NCBI GenBank assembly: GCA_900545335.1
Contig: UQYP01000004.1
Location: 62,001 to 126,000, forward strand
DNA from: an uncultured Sutterella sp.
Lineage (GTDB): Bacteria; Pseudomonadota; Gammaproteobacteria; Burkholderiales; Burkholderiaceae_F
Length of the DNA stretch: 64,000 nt
Direction: 5' to 3'
Both the position numbers and the translations under genes were made by a program. Under the pieces are notes generated by a model that was not told the DNA's origin, searched no databases, and saw only the letters and a program-made list of their open reading frames with translations. Positions 42,477-52,098 of the stretch are shown here, in pieces (within the stretch, counting starts at the first letter, position 1; the number at the start of each line of letters is the position of its first letter).

Positions 42477-43367
42477 ATGGCCGTTATTACTGCCGCTATG
42501 GTTAAAGAATTGCGCGTCAAGACCGACGCTCCGATGATGGAATGCAAAAAGGCATTGACCGAAGCTGACGGCGACATGGCTCGCGCCGAAGAAATCCTTC
42601 GCGTGAAGCTCGGCAACAAGGCCAGCAAAGCTGCTGCCCGTATTGCTGCCGAAGGTGTCGTGAGCATCTACATCTCCGAAGACGGCAAGCTCGGTTCCAT
42701 CTTTGAAGTGAACTCTGAAACCGACTTCGTTGCCAAGAACCCCGAATTCCAACAAATGGCTGCCGACGCTGCCCGCTTGGTTGCTGAAAAGAACCCGGCT
42801 GACATCGCTGCTTTGGGTGCTTTGGAAGTCAATGGTCAATCCATGGAAGCCACCCGTACGGCTTTGGTCGGTAAGATCGGTGAAAACATGACCTTCCGTC
42901 GCTTCAAGCGCATCGAAGCTCAAGGCAAGCTCCACCAATACGTGCACGGCGGCTCCAAGATCGGTGTGATCGTTGACTTGGTCGGCGGCAATGACGAAGT
43001 CGGTCACGACATCGCCATGCACATCGCTGCTTTGAAGCCGAAGGCCTTGGACGCCAACGGTGTCGATCCTGAACTCTTGGCTACCGAACGCCGTGTGGCC
43101 ATCGAAAAGGCCCGCGAAGCCGGCAAGCCCGAAGCCATGCTCGAACGCATCGCCGAAGGTACCGTTCAGAAGTACCTGAAGGAAGTCACGCTCTTGTCTC
43201 AACCCTTCGTTAAGAACGACAAGATGAGCATTGCTGAATTGCTCAAGCAAAACGGTGCTTCCATCGCCTCTTTCGTGCTCTACGTCGTTGGCGAAGGCAT
43301 TGAAAAGAAGCAAAGCGACTTTGCTGCTGAAGTGGCCGAACAAATGGCTGCTGCTCAAAAGGCCTAA
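42477..43367 (+). CDS. tsf: Translation elongation factor Ts
   Basis: EF-Ts, the nucleotide exchange factor of EF-Tu, 296 residues. Sequence shows the N-terminal UBA-like domain (VKELRVKTDAPMMECKKALTEADGDM with conserved TGAxMMxCKKAL-like block), the TDFVAKN motif in the core, and the dimerisation region. ATG 42477 is preceded by GGAG (TGGAGAAATAC). Upstream codons open to 42441 without homology. Ends in a strong terminator. Confidence 0.97.
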   Translation: MAVITAAMVKELRVKTDAPMMECKKALTEADGDMARAEEILRVKLGNKASKAAARIAAEGVVSIYISEDGKLGSIFEVNSETDFVAKNPEFQQMAADAARLVAEKNPADIAALGALEVNGQSMEATRTALVGKIGENMTFRRFKRIEAQGKLHQYVHGGSKIGVIVDLVGGNDEVGHDIAMHIAALKPKALDANGVDPELLATERRVAIEKAREAGKPEAMLERIAEGTVQKYLKEVTLLSQPFVKNDKMSIAELLKQNGASIASFVLYVVGEGIEKKQSDFAAEVAEQMAAAQKA

Positions 43368-43396
43368 TACTTTTTAGGTTCTGAGCCGCTCGCTGA

Positions 43397-43442
43397 GGCT
43401 CCCCCAAAATTTCCCTTATGGAAAAATCGGGGAGCCTTTTTT
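43397..43442 (+). terminator. Terminator after tsf
   Basis: Stem GGCTCCCC (43397-43404)/GGGGAGCC (43429-43436) followed by six T. Ends the rpsB-tsf transcript; the 170-bp gap to pyrH may hold a new promoter (weak TTGCGC at 43484 and TACAAT at 43509, 19-bp spacing). Confidence 0.88.
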
Positions 43443-43612
43443 GTGTCCAAAATTGTCAGGAGCGGCTGATGAGTTTGAATATTTTGCGCCAAGCGCACGT
43501 GTTTTCATTACAATGGCACTAACGCGTAGAAATTGATCGTTTAAGGCGTTGAGTCTTGAGCGTGATTTGTTGTGCGCAGATGACTCGGCAAACATTTTCG
43601 GGAGTTCATTAA

Positions 43613-44341
43613 ATGACGGAACAAACGCCTGTGAAATACAAGCGAGTGCTTTTGAAACTGTCCGGCGAATCTCTGATGGGACCGGATGCTTTCGGCATCA
43701 ATCGTGAAACGATTCAATCAACGGTTGAAGATATTAAAGAAGCCTACGACATGGGAGTGCAGATCGGCATCGTTGTGGGCGGCGGCAACATTTTCCGCGG
43801 TGTTGCACTGGGTTCGACCGGGATGGAACGCACGCAGGGCGACCATATGGGTATGCTCGCTACGCTCATGAATGCATTGGCTCTGCAGGATGCATTGCGC
43901 AAAAACGGAGTCGAAGCCCGTGTTCAAAGCGCTTTGAATATCGAGCGCATTGCCGAATCTTATATTCGCGGCAAAGCACTGCGTCATTTGGAAAAGGGCC
44001 GTATCGTGATTTTTGCTGCCGGTACGGGCAATCCCTATTTCACCACGGATACCACGGCTGCTTTGCGCGGCGCTGAAATCGGTGCCGACATTGTGCTCAA
44101 AGCTACGATGGTTGACGGCATCTACTCGGCCGATCCGAAGAAAGATCCGAATGCGACGTTCTATAAGACCATTACTTTCGATGAAGTGATCAAGCGTGAT
44201 CTCAAGGTGATGGATGCAACCGCTTTTGCGCTTTGCCGTGAACAAAATCTGCCGATCAAGGTCTTCAATATCCGCAAGAAGGGTTCCATCGGCCGCGTCT
44301 GCCGCGGCGAGGATGAAGGCACCTTGGTCTATAACCCCTAA
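43613..44341 (+). CDS. pyrH: UMP kinase
   Basis: PyrH phosphorylates UMP to UDP in pyrimidine synthesis. The 242-residue protein shows the amino acid kinase fold: KRVLLKLSGESLMG (phosphate loop), GIVVGGGNIFRG, GDHMGMLATLMNALAL (UMP site) and FFAAGTGNPYFTTDTTAALR (written IFAAGTGNPYFTTDTAAALR-like). It starts the block pyrH-frr-uppS-cdsA-dxr-rseP-bamA, which is conserved across proteobacteria. frr follows after 35 bp. Confidence 0.96.
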   Translation: MTEQTPVKYKRVLLKLSGESLMGPDAFGINRETIQSTVEDIKEAYDMGVQIGIVVGGGNIFRGVALGSTGMERTQGDHMGMLATLMNALALQDALRKNGVEARVQSALNIERIAESYIRGKALRHLEKGRIVIFAAGTGNPYFTTDTTAALRGAEIGADIVLKATMVDGIYSADPKKDPNATFYKTITFDEVIKRDLKVMDATAFALCREQNLPIKVFNIRKKGSIGRVCRGEDEGTLVYNP

Positions 44342-44376
44342 CCAGAGACGTTATTCGTCAACGGAGTATTTTTTAT

Positions 44377-44937
44377 ATGTCAATCAGTGAAATTCAAAAA
44401 CAAACCGAATACAAGATGAACCGCACGGTTGAGACGTTGCGTGAGGACTTCATCAAGATCCGCACCGGTCGTGCTTCCACCGGCTTGCTCGATCACGTGA
44501 TGGTTGATTACTACGGTACGATGACGCCGATTAACCAGGTTGCTCAGGTTGGTGTGGCCGATGCCCGTACTTTGACGGTTCAGCCCTGGGAAAAATCCAT
44601 GGTGGCTCCGGTTGAAAAGGCTATTCGCTCCTCTGACTTGGGTTTGAATCCGGCCACTTCCGGCATGCTCATCCGTGTGCCGCTGCCGCCCTTGACTGAA
44701 GAGCGCCGCCGCGAACTCACCAAGGTTGTCCGTCACCTCGGTGAAGAAGCTAAAGTGGCTGTCCGCAACCTGCGTCGTGATGCCAACGAACAGATCAAAA
44801 AGCTCACGAAGGCTAAGGAAATTTCTGAGGATGATGAATCCAGAGCTGAAAAAGACATTCAGAAATTGACCGACAACTTTGTCGTGGCCATCGATAAGTG
44901 TGTGGCTGAAAAAGAAAAAGAAGTGATGACGGTTTAA
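44377..44937 (+). CDS. frr: Ribosome recycling factor
   Basis: Releases ribosomes from mRNA after termination together with EF-G. The 186-residue protein shows the invariant blocks KIRTGRAS near residue 28 and IRVPLPPLTEERRRELTK near 105, then the helical tail ending in EKEVMTV. It matches family length (185). Co-transcribed with pyrH; uppS follows 16 bp later. Confidence 0.97.
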   Translation: MSISEIQKQTEYKMNRTVETLREDFIKIRTGRASTGLLDHVMVDYYGTMTPINQVAQVGVADARTLTVQPWEKSMVAPVEKAIRSSDLGLNPATSGMLIRVPLPPLTEERRRELTKVVRHLGEEAKVAVRNLRRDANEQIKKLTKAKEISEDDESRAEKDIQKLTDNFVVAIDKCVAEKEKEVMTV

Positions 44938-44953
44938 TGAGCTAACCGCCGCA

Positions 44954-45709
44954 ATGACTTTAACGACAAAAAAAGGCGGCGGGGCTCCGAGCCACGTCGC
45001 CATTATTATGGATGGAAACGGCCGCTGGGCACAGCGCCGCCTGATGCCGCGCGTTGAAGGGCATCGGCGCGGTGTGCAGAGTGTGCGCCGTGTGATTGAG
45101 GCTGCAGCTAAAAGGGGAGTGCGTTATCTCACCCTTTTTGCTTTCAGCAGTGAAAATTGGAAACGACCCGCCGATGAAGTTAATGCGCTGATGAGGCTTT
45201 TTGCCTCTGCGCTTAAAAAAGAAGCTCAAGCGATGGTTGAACATGGCGTAAAGCTTCGTGTGGCGGGTGATCTCAGTGCTTTTTCCAAAGAAATTCAGGA
45301 CAGCATCGCTCAAAGTGAAGCTATTACTTCACACTGCGATACGATGCTGCTGACGGTTTGCGCCAACTACGGCGGCCGCTGGGATATTGTGGAAGCTTTC
45401 CGCAATATTTTAAGAAAAGACCCGACGATTGCCGAGCATCCGGATGCCATTACCGAGGCGCTTGTCGATCAGAATTTAGCCTTTGACTGGGCGCCTCCCG
45501 TCGACTTGATGATTCGCACGGGCGGCGAGCAGCGCATCAGCAACTTTATTTTGTGGCAGGCTGCTTACGCAGAATTGTATGCCTCGCCCACATTGTGGCC
45601 GGACTTCGATGAAAAAGATCTCGAAGCGGCCCTTAATTGGTATGCCGGACGTGAGCGTCGTTTCGGCATGACCGGAGAACAGATTCAGGCCCTCAAACAG
45701 GGAGAATAG
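44954..45709 (+). CDS. uppS: Undecaprenyl pyrophosphate synthase (di-trans,poly-cis)
   Basis: Makes the C55 lipid carrier for peptidoglycan and O-antigen by adding isoprene units to FPP. The 251-residue protein has HVAIIMDGNGRWAQRR near the N-terminus (catalytic Asp), FAFSSENWKRP and RTGGEQRISNFILWQAAYAE, the family signature. Start at ATG 44954 gives a short polar leader (TLTTKKGGGAPS). cdsA starts 1 bp after the stop. Confidence 0.96.
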   Translation: MTLTTKKGGGAPSHVAIIMDGNGRWAQRRLMPRVEGHRRGVQSVRRVIEAAAKRGVRYLTLFAFSSENWKRPADEVNALMRLFASALKKEAQAMVEHGVKLRVAGDLSAFSKEIQDSIAQSEAITSHCDTMLLTVCANYGGRWDIVEAFRNILRKDPTIAEHPDAITEALVDQNLAFDWAPPVDLMIRTGGEQRISNFILWQAAYAELYASPTLWPDFDEKDLEAALNWYAGRERRFGMTGEQIQALKQGE

Positions 45710-45710
45710 A

Positions 45711-46610
45711 ATGCTTAAGCAACGAGTGATCACAGCGATTGTTTTATTGTTGATTCTGATCGGTGCCTATATGTTGGGACCGGTGGCCTTTGCCGGGGTC
45801 ATGGCGATCGGTTTCATTCTCGCGCAGTGGGAGTGGCTTAAACTGGCCGGTTTAAGTTCGATTGCTTCGGGCGTGGTGGCTTTAATTGTCGGGGGTTCCG
45901 TCACGGGCTTTGCCTATTTGGCCTACCTTGATCTTCAGATGATTCATCAGGCTGCCCGCGAGTATCAGATGCTCTACGCCAATCTCTCCGGAATCTTCGT
46001 GATGTATCTGGCTGCGATTACGCTGCTTTGGGTGGGTATTTCCATTCGCGTCTTTTTTGCCCGAGTGACGGGCCTGCCGGTTAACCGTATTTTTGTAGGG
46101 GTGAGCGGCGTCTTTTTCCCGCCTGCTGCCTGGCTCGGTTTTGTCGCCATGTACGCTTCTTTCGGCATCTCCATGGTGATTTCTCTTTTGGCGATCGTCT
46201 GGGTGGCTGACATCATGGCTTATTTCACCGGCATGGCTTTCGGCAAACACAGAATGTCGCCTGCCATCAGCCCTAAAAAGAGCTGGGAAGGGGTTGCCGG
46301 CGGCATGTTAAGCGTCATGATTCTGGGTTTGATCTTTGCCTGGTTTGTCCCTGAACTCAAAACCATTCCGGGCGTGATTGTTCAGAATATGGGAGTTATC
46401 GCCTGGCTGGCCGTAGCCTTTGTTCTTGTGAGTTTATCGATTGTGGGTGATCTTTTTGAAAGTGCGCTCAAGCGTCAGGCAGGCATTAAAGATTCCAGCA
46501 ATCTTTTGCCCGGTCACGGAGGCTTTTATGATCGGCTCGATGCCATGATGCCCACGCTGCCTGCCGGTTTCCTTTTGAGTGTCTTGATTGCCTCGGGCAC
46601 TCTCGGTTAA
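45711..46610 (+). CDS. cdsA: Phosphatidate cytidylyltransferase
   Basis: CdsA makes CDP-diacylglycerol, the precursor of phospholipids. The 299-residue integral membrane protein has about eight helices and the C-terminal signature (SPKKSWEGVAGG, then GDLFESALKRQAGIKDSSNL, PGHGGFYDRLD). Gap to uppS is 1 bp; dxr follows after 21 bp. Confidence 0.95.
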   Translation: MLKQRVITAIVLLLILIGAYMLGPVAFAGVMAIGFILAQWEWLKLAGLSSIASGVVALIVGGSVTGFAYLAYLDLQMIHQAAREYQMLYANLSGIFVMYLAAITLLWVGISIRVFFARVTGLPVNRIFVGVSGVFFPPAAWLGFVAMYASFGISMVISLLAIVWVADIMAYFTGMAFGKHRMSPAISPKKSWEGVAGGMLSVMILGLIFAWFVPELKTIPGVIVQNMGVIAWLAVAFVLVSLSIVGDLFESALKRQAGIKDSSNLLPGHGGFYDRLDAMMPTLPAGFLLSVLIASGTLG

Positions 46611-46631
46611 TCTTTTGAATTCTCATCTTTT

Positions 46632-47795
46632 ATGCAAAACATCGCTATTTTCGGTGCAACAGGGTCGATCGGGGGATCGACCCTTGATGTCTTGTCGCAC
46701 TATCCCGATCGCTATCGTGTCTTTGCCCTGACGGCTAACAGCCGCTTGGATGAATTGGCAGATTTATGCGGACGCTTTAATCCCCGCATTGCCCTGGTGG
46801 CCGATGCTGCCAAGAAAACGGAGCTAGCCCAAAAGCTTGCTCAAAGAAATCTCGGACATATCGAAGTGTGGGGCGGTGAAGACGATTTGGTACGTCTGGC
46901 GGCTTTGCCCGAAGTCGATGTGGCGGTTCTCGCTATTGTAGGAGCAGCCGGTTTGGCACCGACCTTTTCAGCTGCACGCGCCGGCAAGCGTCTTCTTTTA
47001 GCCAATAAAGAAAGTGTGGTTTGCGGCGGAGCGCTTCTCATGCAAACCGTTCGGGACTATAAGGCAGAACTTTTGCCCGTTGACAGTGAGCATAACGCTA
47101 TATTTCAATGTTTGGCCTCAGCCGATGAGGCTGCCCGCAGTCAGGCCCGAATTATTTTGACTGCTTCGGGAGGCCCTTTCAGAAATCGCTTCGATCTGAC
47201 GGGTGTGACGCCTGAAGACGCCGTAGCGCACCCCACCTGGAATATGGGCAGGAAAATCAGTGTCGACAGTGCGACGCTCATGAATAAGGGACTGGAAGTG
47301 ATTGAAGCTTCCTGGCTCTTCGGTTTTCCGCCCGATCGAATTGATGTGGTCATTCATCCGCAAAGCCTGATTCACTCCATGGTTGAATATGCCGACGGCT
47401 GCATCCTCGCGCAAATGGGAGCGCCTGATATGCGAACTCCTATTGCTTATTCCCTGGGTTGGCCCGAACGGTTAAACGGTTTTGCTAAGCGCGTGAATTT
47501 TGCGCAATTGGGCTCAGTCACCTTTGAAGCACCCGATACAAAGCGCTTCCCGCAGCTGGCTTATGCCTATGAAGCTTTGAGAGCCGGCGGGTGCGCAAGC
47601 ATTGTCTTAAATGCTGCCAATGAAATCGCAGTCGATGCCTTTTTATCCCGCCGCATTGCCTTTTTGGATATTGCCCGGGCGTGCCGCGAAATGCTCGATG
47701 CGCTCAGTCTTCCCGCTCCGACTTCCTTAGAAGAAGTACTGGCTGCCGATGCCTTGGCCCGTCAAAAGACCCGTGAGGTGATTGCCCGATGGTAA
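46632..47795 (+). CDS. dxr: 1-deoxy-D-xylulose 5-phosphate reductoisomerase
   Basis: Dxr (IspC) makes methylerythritol phosphate, an early step in non-mevalonate isoprenoid synthesis. The 387-residue protein shows NADPH-binding GATGSIGGSTLDV (residues 8-20), LLLANKESVVCGG, and catalytic/metal residues in PVDSEHNAIFQCL and NKGLEVIEASWLF (EVIEA). It overlaps the rseP start by 7 bp. Its product feeds the same C55 pathway as uppS. Confidence 0.96.
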   Translation: MQNIAIFGATGSIGGSTLDVLSHYPDRYRVFALTANSRLDELADLCGRFNPRIALVADAAKKTELAQKLAQRNLGHIEVWGGEDDLVRLAALPEVDVAVLAIVGAAGLAPTFSAARAGKRLLLANKESVVCGGALLMQTVRDYKAELLPVDSEHNAIFQCLASADEAARSQARIILTASGGPFRNRFDLTGVTPEDAVAHPTWNMGRKISVDSATLMNKGLEVIEASWLFGFPPDRIDVVIHPQSLIHSMVEYADGCILAQMGAPDMRTPIAYSLGWPERLNGFAKRVNFAQLGSVTFEAPDTKRFPQLAYAYEALRAGGCASIVLNAANEIAVDAFLSRRIAFLDIARACREMLDALSLPAPTSLEEVLAADALARQKTREVIARW

Positions 47796-49150
47796 CGGCA
47801 GTTTTGGCTTTTGTTGTTGCGCTGGGCATCCTCATTACCTTTCATGAGTTGGGGCACTATATCGTCGCGCGTTTATGCGGCGTGAAGGTTTTAACGTTCA
47901 GTTTCGGTTTCGGGCCCAAGCTTTTTTCAAAACGTCTGGGACCGGATCAAACCGAGTGGTGCATCTCGGCTTTGCCCTTGGGCGGTTACGTTTCCATGCT
48001 CGATGAACGTCAGCAGGGCACCGATATTGATCCGAAGGATCTGCCTCGGGCTTTTAACCGTCAGTCTGTCTATAAGCGCTTTGCCATTGTGGCGGCAGGC
48101 CCCATTGCCAATATATTGCTTGCGATTATCTTTTATGCCGTGATGGCCTGGAGCGGACAACCGGAAATTCGTCCCGTGATGGATACGCCCGTGAGTTACT
48201 CTCAGGCAGCCTCCTTAAATATTGAGCGTCTTGACCGGGTGGTTTCTTTCGGCGGCAAAGAGGTTGAAGGGCTCGAAGACTTCAATTGGGCCATTTTGGA
48301 GCATATCGGCGAAGAGGATGTTCCTGCAGTCTTTGATCGCGGCGGTACGCACTTTACCGTGTCTTTCAATCTCAAAGACATTAAGGTTGATGAAGAAAGC
48401 GAAAGCCCTTTTAAGCAGTTGGGCATTAATATCCGCTACGGCGATCCTCTGCTTTTTAACATTCAGAAAGATTCACCTGCAGAACGAGCCGGTATTGTTG
48501 AGGGCGATAAGGTTTTAAGTGCTGACGGTCAGTACGGGCTTTCGGTTCAGGAACTCGTCGGCTATATCAGCCGTAAAGGGACGCAGCCGATTCGCCTAGT
48601 GCTTCAAAACGTTAAGGACTCTGAAGGCTCGGCCCGCGAGGTTATCGTTGTGCCGGAGATGAGGGTGCTTGACAATGCTCAGGGCCAAAAAGAAGAACGT
48701 GCCGTGATCGGAGTCAATGTGGGCGTCATGCCTGATGTCATCTGGCTCTCTAAGGGTCCGATTGAGGGACTTTGGGCCGGAGTCGACAGAACGATTTCGA
48801 TTACGAAAACCACTTATAAAGCCGTGGTGCAGATGATAACGGGCGAGGCAAGCACCAAAAACCTCACCGGTCCCGTCACCATTGCCGATTACGCCGGTAA
48901 AACTGCACAGATGGGTTGGAGAGTTTACCTATCCTTTTTGGCTATGATTTCGGTCAGCCTGGGATTGCTGAATTTACTGCCGATACCGTTGTTAGACGGC
49001 GGTCACCTCCTGTATTATTTCATAGAAATTTTAAGGGGACGGCCTCTGTCTGAGCAGGTGATGCTCGTCGGCCAGAAGGTGGGACTTTTTATTGTTTTGG
49101 CATTGGGGGCTTTAGCCCTTTCCAATGACTTCGTAAGGCTGATACAATAG
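47789..49150 (+). CDS. rseP: Site-2 protease RseP
   Basis: RseP is an intramembrane zinc metalloprotease that releases sigma-E-type factors by cutting their anti-sigma factor and also clears signal peptides. The 453-residue protein has HELGH (H19, E20, H23) in the first helix, two tandem periplasmic PDZ domains (about 120-330), and the C-terminal LNLLPIPLLDGGH motif supplying the third ligand Asp. Starts at ATG 47789 inside the dxr end. Its neighbours bamA and skp make the surveillance of outer membrane biogenesis plausible. Confidence 0.96.
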   Translation: MVTAVLAFVVALGILITFHELGHYIVARLCGVKVLTFSFGFGPKLFSKRLGPDQTEWCISALPLGGYVSMLDERQQGTDIDPKDLPRAFNRQSVYKRFAIVAAGPIANILLAIIFYAVMAWSGQPEIRPVMDTPVSYSQAASLNIERLDRVVSFGGKEVEGLEDFNWAILEHIGEEDVPAVFDRGGTHFTVSFNLKDIKVDEESESPFKQLGINIRYGDPLLFNIQKDSPAERAGIVEGDKVLSADGQYGLSVQELVGYISRKGTQPIRLVLQNVKDSEGSAREVIVVPEMRVLDNAQGQKEERAVIGVNVGVMPDVIWLSKGPIEGLWAGVDRTISITKTTYKAVVQMITGEASTKNLTGPVTIADYAGKTAQMGWRVYLSFLAMISVSLGLLNLLPIPLLDGGHLLYYFIEILRGRPLSEQVMLVGQKVGLFIVLALGALALSNDFVRLIQ

Positions 49151-49176
49151 GCCATCCGTTCGAATCGTTAGAAAAA

Positions 49177-51507
49177 ATGCATTTGAAATCTTCCCTGTTG
49201 CGCGCCTCTGTAGCGACGGCGCTCATGTCAATCGCAGGCGCTGCTGCGGCAGCCGCCTCTGATTTTGTTATTCAAGATATCCGAATTGAAGGCATTGCCC
49301 GTACCGAACCGGGTACGGTGCTGTCACATCTGCCGTTTCAGGTAGGCGATGAATTTACCGACGCCAAGGGCAATACGGCTATTCACGCCCTTTATGGCTC
49401 AGGACTCTTTCGGGATGTGCGGCTGGAGCGCGAAGGCAATGTGCTCGTGATTCAGCTGCAGGAACGTCCTGCTGTGGCTTCCATCAGTACGCAGGGTATC
49501 CGTGCTTTTGACAACGCCGCCATTGAGCAAAGCTTAAGAGACGTCGGCATGGCCGAAGGCCGAATTTTTGACCATGCAACCTTGGACCGCGCCGACCAGG
49601 AAATGCGCCGCCAATATCTCGCCCGCGGCTACTACGGCGTGGATGTGAAGACAACGGTAACGCCGCTTGACCGCAACCGCGTGCGCCTATCGATTGTGGT
49701 TGACGAAGGTGAGGCAGCAAGCATTTCCTCGATCCGTTTTGTGGGTAACCGCGTCATGGACGATGAGACGCTGCAGGAGCAGATGCAGCTCACGACCTCA
49801 GGCTGGATGAGCTGGTACACGAAGAGCAACCTCTATTCGCGTGAAAAACTTGCGGCCGATATTGAAGCGATTCGTTCCTACTACCTCAATAACGGTTATC
49901 TCGACTTTAAGGTCGACAGCGTTCAGGTATCCATTGCGCCCAATAAGCAGGATATTTTCATCACCATCAATATGACCGAAGGTGAGCAGTATCACATCAC
50001 GGGCGTGGAATTGACCGGTGACATGCTCGGTCTTCAAAAAGACCTTGAAGCGTTGATTGAAGTTGAACCGGGTTCAATTTATAACGCTGAGGTGATCAAT
50101 ACGGCATCGACTGCCATCACCGATAAGCTCTCAAGTTTGGGCTACGCCTTTGCAACGGCCCGTCCGACGCCCGTTGTAACGGGCAACAATGAAGCCAAGG
50201 TCATCTACACGATTGACCCGGGCCGCAGAGCTTATGTCCGTCACGTCAATATTTCGGGCAACAGCAAGACGCAGGACGAAGTGATTCGCCGTGAAGTCCG
50301 CCAGTATGAAGCAGCCTGGTTTGACAGCGAAGCGGTGAAGCTCTCCCGCGACCGTATTGACCGTTTGGGCTACTTTGACTCTGTGACGGTTGATCCGAAA
50401 CCGGTTCCCGGCACGCGTGACCAGGTTGACTTGGAAGTGGTTGTGAAGGAACGTCCGACGGGCAGCATCAATTTAGGTGCCGGTTTCTCCACGAGTGACG
50501 GTGTGATTTTGTCAGCCGGTTTTGCTCAGAACAACATTTTCGGTACCGGTAAATCCGTGAGCGCTGAAGTCAATACTTCTGACAGCACGCGTACCTACGC
50601 ATTGTCGCTCACAGAGCCTTACATTACGCCTGAAGGCATTTCTCGCTCCATCGATATCTATGACCGCCGGGTCGATATGGATGAGCTCGACTTGGCTAAC
50701 GATCTCGAATACGAAACGCGCGGCGCAGCTGTGAGCTGGGGTATTCCGTTTACGGAATATGACCGTGTGTTCTTAGGGGCTAAGTTTGAAAACACGATTG
50801 TGGATGCCGGTTCTCGAGCACCTCGCCGTTACAAGCAATACGTTGATGATTTCGGTGATTCGCCGAAGGCTGTAGCAGCCACCGTCGGTTGGTCTCGAGA
50901 CAGCCGTGATAACGCCTTGGCACCGACCCGCGGTACCTATCAGCGCCTGTCCGGTGAAGTAACGCTTCCGGTGATGGATCTGCGCTACTATCGCGCAAGC
51001 TACCAGCTACAGCACTACTGGCCCGTCACGCGTGACCTGACACTTGCTTTTAACGGTGAAATCGGTTACGGCGACAGCTGGGGCGGCAAAGAATATCCGT
51101 TCTTTAAGAACTTCTACGCAGGCGGTATCGGCAGTGTCCGCGGCTACGAAAATTCGAGCTTGGGTCCGAAGGATAACTCCTACGGCGGAGAAGGCGACAG
51201 CGCGGGCGGTAACGCATCGCTTAACTTCTCCGTGGAAATGCTGATGCCTTTGCCCGGAGCTGACCGTACGCTTCGTTGGTTTACCTTCTTTGACGGCGGC
51301 TGGGTTTGGGGTGATTCCTACGGTGAAAACGGCCGTGTCGAAGATAAGATGGGGATTTCGCTCTCAGACCTGCGTTACTCCGTCGGTGTCGGTGTAGCCT
51401 GGATTTCGCCGTTGGGCCCGTTGAAGTTCAGTATTGCGGCGCCGATTAACGACAAACCGGGTGATAAGACGGAACGCTTCCAGTTCCAGATCGGTACCGG
51501 CTTCTAA
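49177..51507 (+). CDS. bamA: Outer membrane protein assembly factor BamA
   Basis: BamA is the central barrel of the BAM complex. The 776-residue protein starts with a signal peptide (to about residue 28, AAAAAAS), then five POTRA domains (for example FVIQDIRIEGIARTEPGTVLSHL and RHVNISGNSKTQDEVIRREVRQYE), then a 16-strand barrel with the conserved VRGY motif in IGSVRGYENSSLGP and a C-terminal FQFQIGTGF ending in the aromatic outer membrane insertion signal. Length is typical of beta and gamma members (about 770-810). Co-transcribed with rseP (26 bp). Confidence 0.97.
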   Translation: MHLKSSLLRASVATALMSIAGAAAAAASDFVIQDIRIEGIARTEPGTVLSHLPFQVGDEFTDAKGNTAIHALYGSGLFRDVRLEREGNVLVIQLQERPAVASISTQGIRAFDNAAIEQSLRDVGMAEGRIFDHATLDRADQEMRRQYLARGYYGVDVKTTVTPLDRNRVRLSIVVDEGEAASISSIRFVGNRVMDDETLQEQMQLTTSGWMSWYTKSNLYSREKLAADIEAIRSYYLNNGYLDFKVDSVQVSIAPNKQDIFITINMTEGEQYHITGVELTGDMLGLQKDLEALIEVEPGSIYNAEVINTASTAITDKLSSLGYAFATARPTPVVTGNNEAKVIYTIDPGRRAYVRHVNISGNSKTQDEVIRREVRQYEAAWFDSEAVKLSRDRIDRLGYFDSVTVDPKPVPGTRDQVDLEVVVKERPTGSINLGAGFSTSDGVILSAGFAQNNIFGTGKSVSAEVNTSDSTRTYALSLTEPYITPEGISRSIDIYDRRVDMDELDLANDLEYETRGAAVSWGIPFTEYDRVFLGAKFENTIVDAGSRAPRRYKQYVDDFGDSPKAVAATVGWSRDSRDNALAPTRGTYQRLSGEVTLPVMDLRYYRASYQLQHYWPVTRDLTLAFNGEIGYGDSWGGKEYPFFKNFYAGGIGSVRGYENSSLGPKDNSYGGEGDSAGGNASLNFSVEMLMPLPGADRTLRWFTFFDGGWVWGDSYGENGRVEDKMGISLSDLRYSVGVGVAWISPLGPLKFSIAAPINDKPGDKTERFQFQIGTGF

Positions 51508-51600
51508 CGTCGTTAGGGCACAATACAATCCGAAAGATTCGGGGGAAAGGGGATAAAAAAGGCCGCCTTTCCCTTGAACGTACATGGAGAGCATGAAAAT

Positions 51601-52095
51601 ATGCTGAAAAAATTAGCGATTACCTCGCTTTTATCGTTGGTGATGGTTGGTCAATCGGCTTTGGCTGATACCAAAATCGGTGTGGTCAACCCGGACAGAA
51701 TTCTTCGTGAAAGTGCTGCGGCGCATACGGCTCAACAGAAACTGGAAAAAGAATTTGCCGGTCGTGAGAAGTCGCTTTCGATATCAGCGAAAGCTCTAAA
51801 GGCTGATATTGAAAAATTTCAGCAGCGCGCTCCTAAAATGAAAAATACGGAGCGAATGGCAGAAGAAAGAAAACTTGCCGATCGAGAAAGATCCCTGCAG
51901 CGCCGTGAGCGTGAACTGCGTGAAGATTTAAATCGCCGCAGAAATGAAGAGCTGCAGTCCATTTTGATGCGAAGCAATGAAGTGATCCGTGATATTGCCC
52001 GCAAGGGTAAATATGATTTGATCGTGCAGGAAGCGGTCTATGTCGGACCGAATGTGGATATCACCGATCAGGTCATCAAGGCTTTAGGAAAGTAA
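51601..52095 (+). CDS. skp: Periplasmic chaperone Skp/OmpH
   Basis: Skp holds unfolded outer membrane proteins in the periplasm. The 164-residue product has a signal peptide (MLKKLAITSLLSLVMVGQSALA), TKIGVVNPDRILRES at the mature start and a long charged helix (AEERKLADRERSLQRRERELREDLNRRR) forming the tentacle, ending in a conserved ALGK-like tail. Start at ATG 51601 is preceded by GGAGAG; in-frame codons upstream add MNVHGEHEN only. Located between bamA and lpxD, as usual. Confidence 0.93.
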   Translation: MLKKLAITSLLSLVMVGQSALADTKIGVVNPDRILRESAAAHTAQQKLEKEFAGREKSLSISAKALKADIEKFQQRAPKMKNTERMAEERKLADRERSLQRRERELREDLNRRRNEELQSILMRSNEVIRDIARKGKYDLIVQEAVYVGPNVDITDQVIKALGK

Positions 52096-52098
52096 ATC

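Noticed and set aside
42462..43358. Long open frame (298 codons) antisense to tsf
   Set aside because: EF-Ts is unmistakable on the plus strand; highly biased codon use in tsf leaves the opposite strand free of stops.
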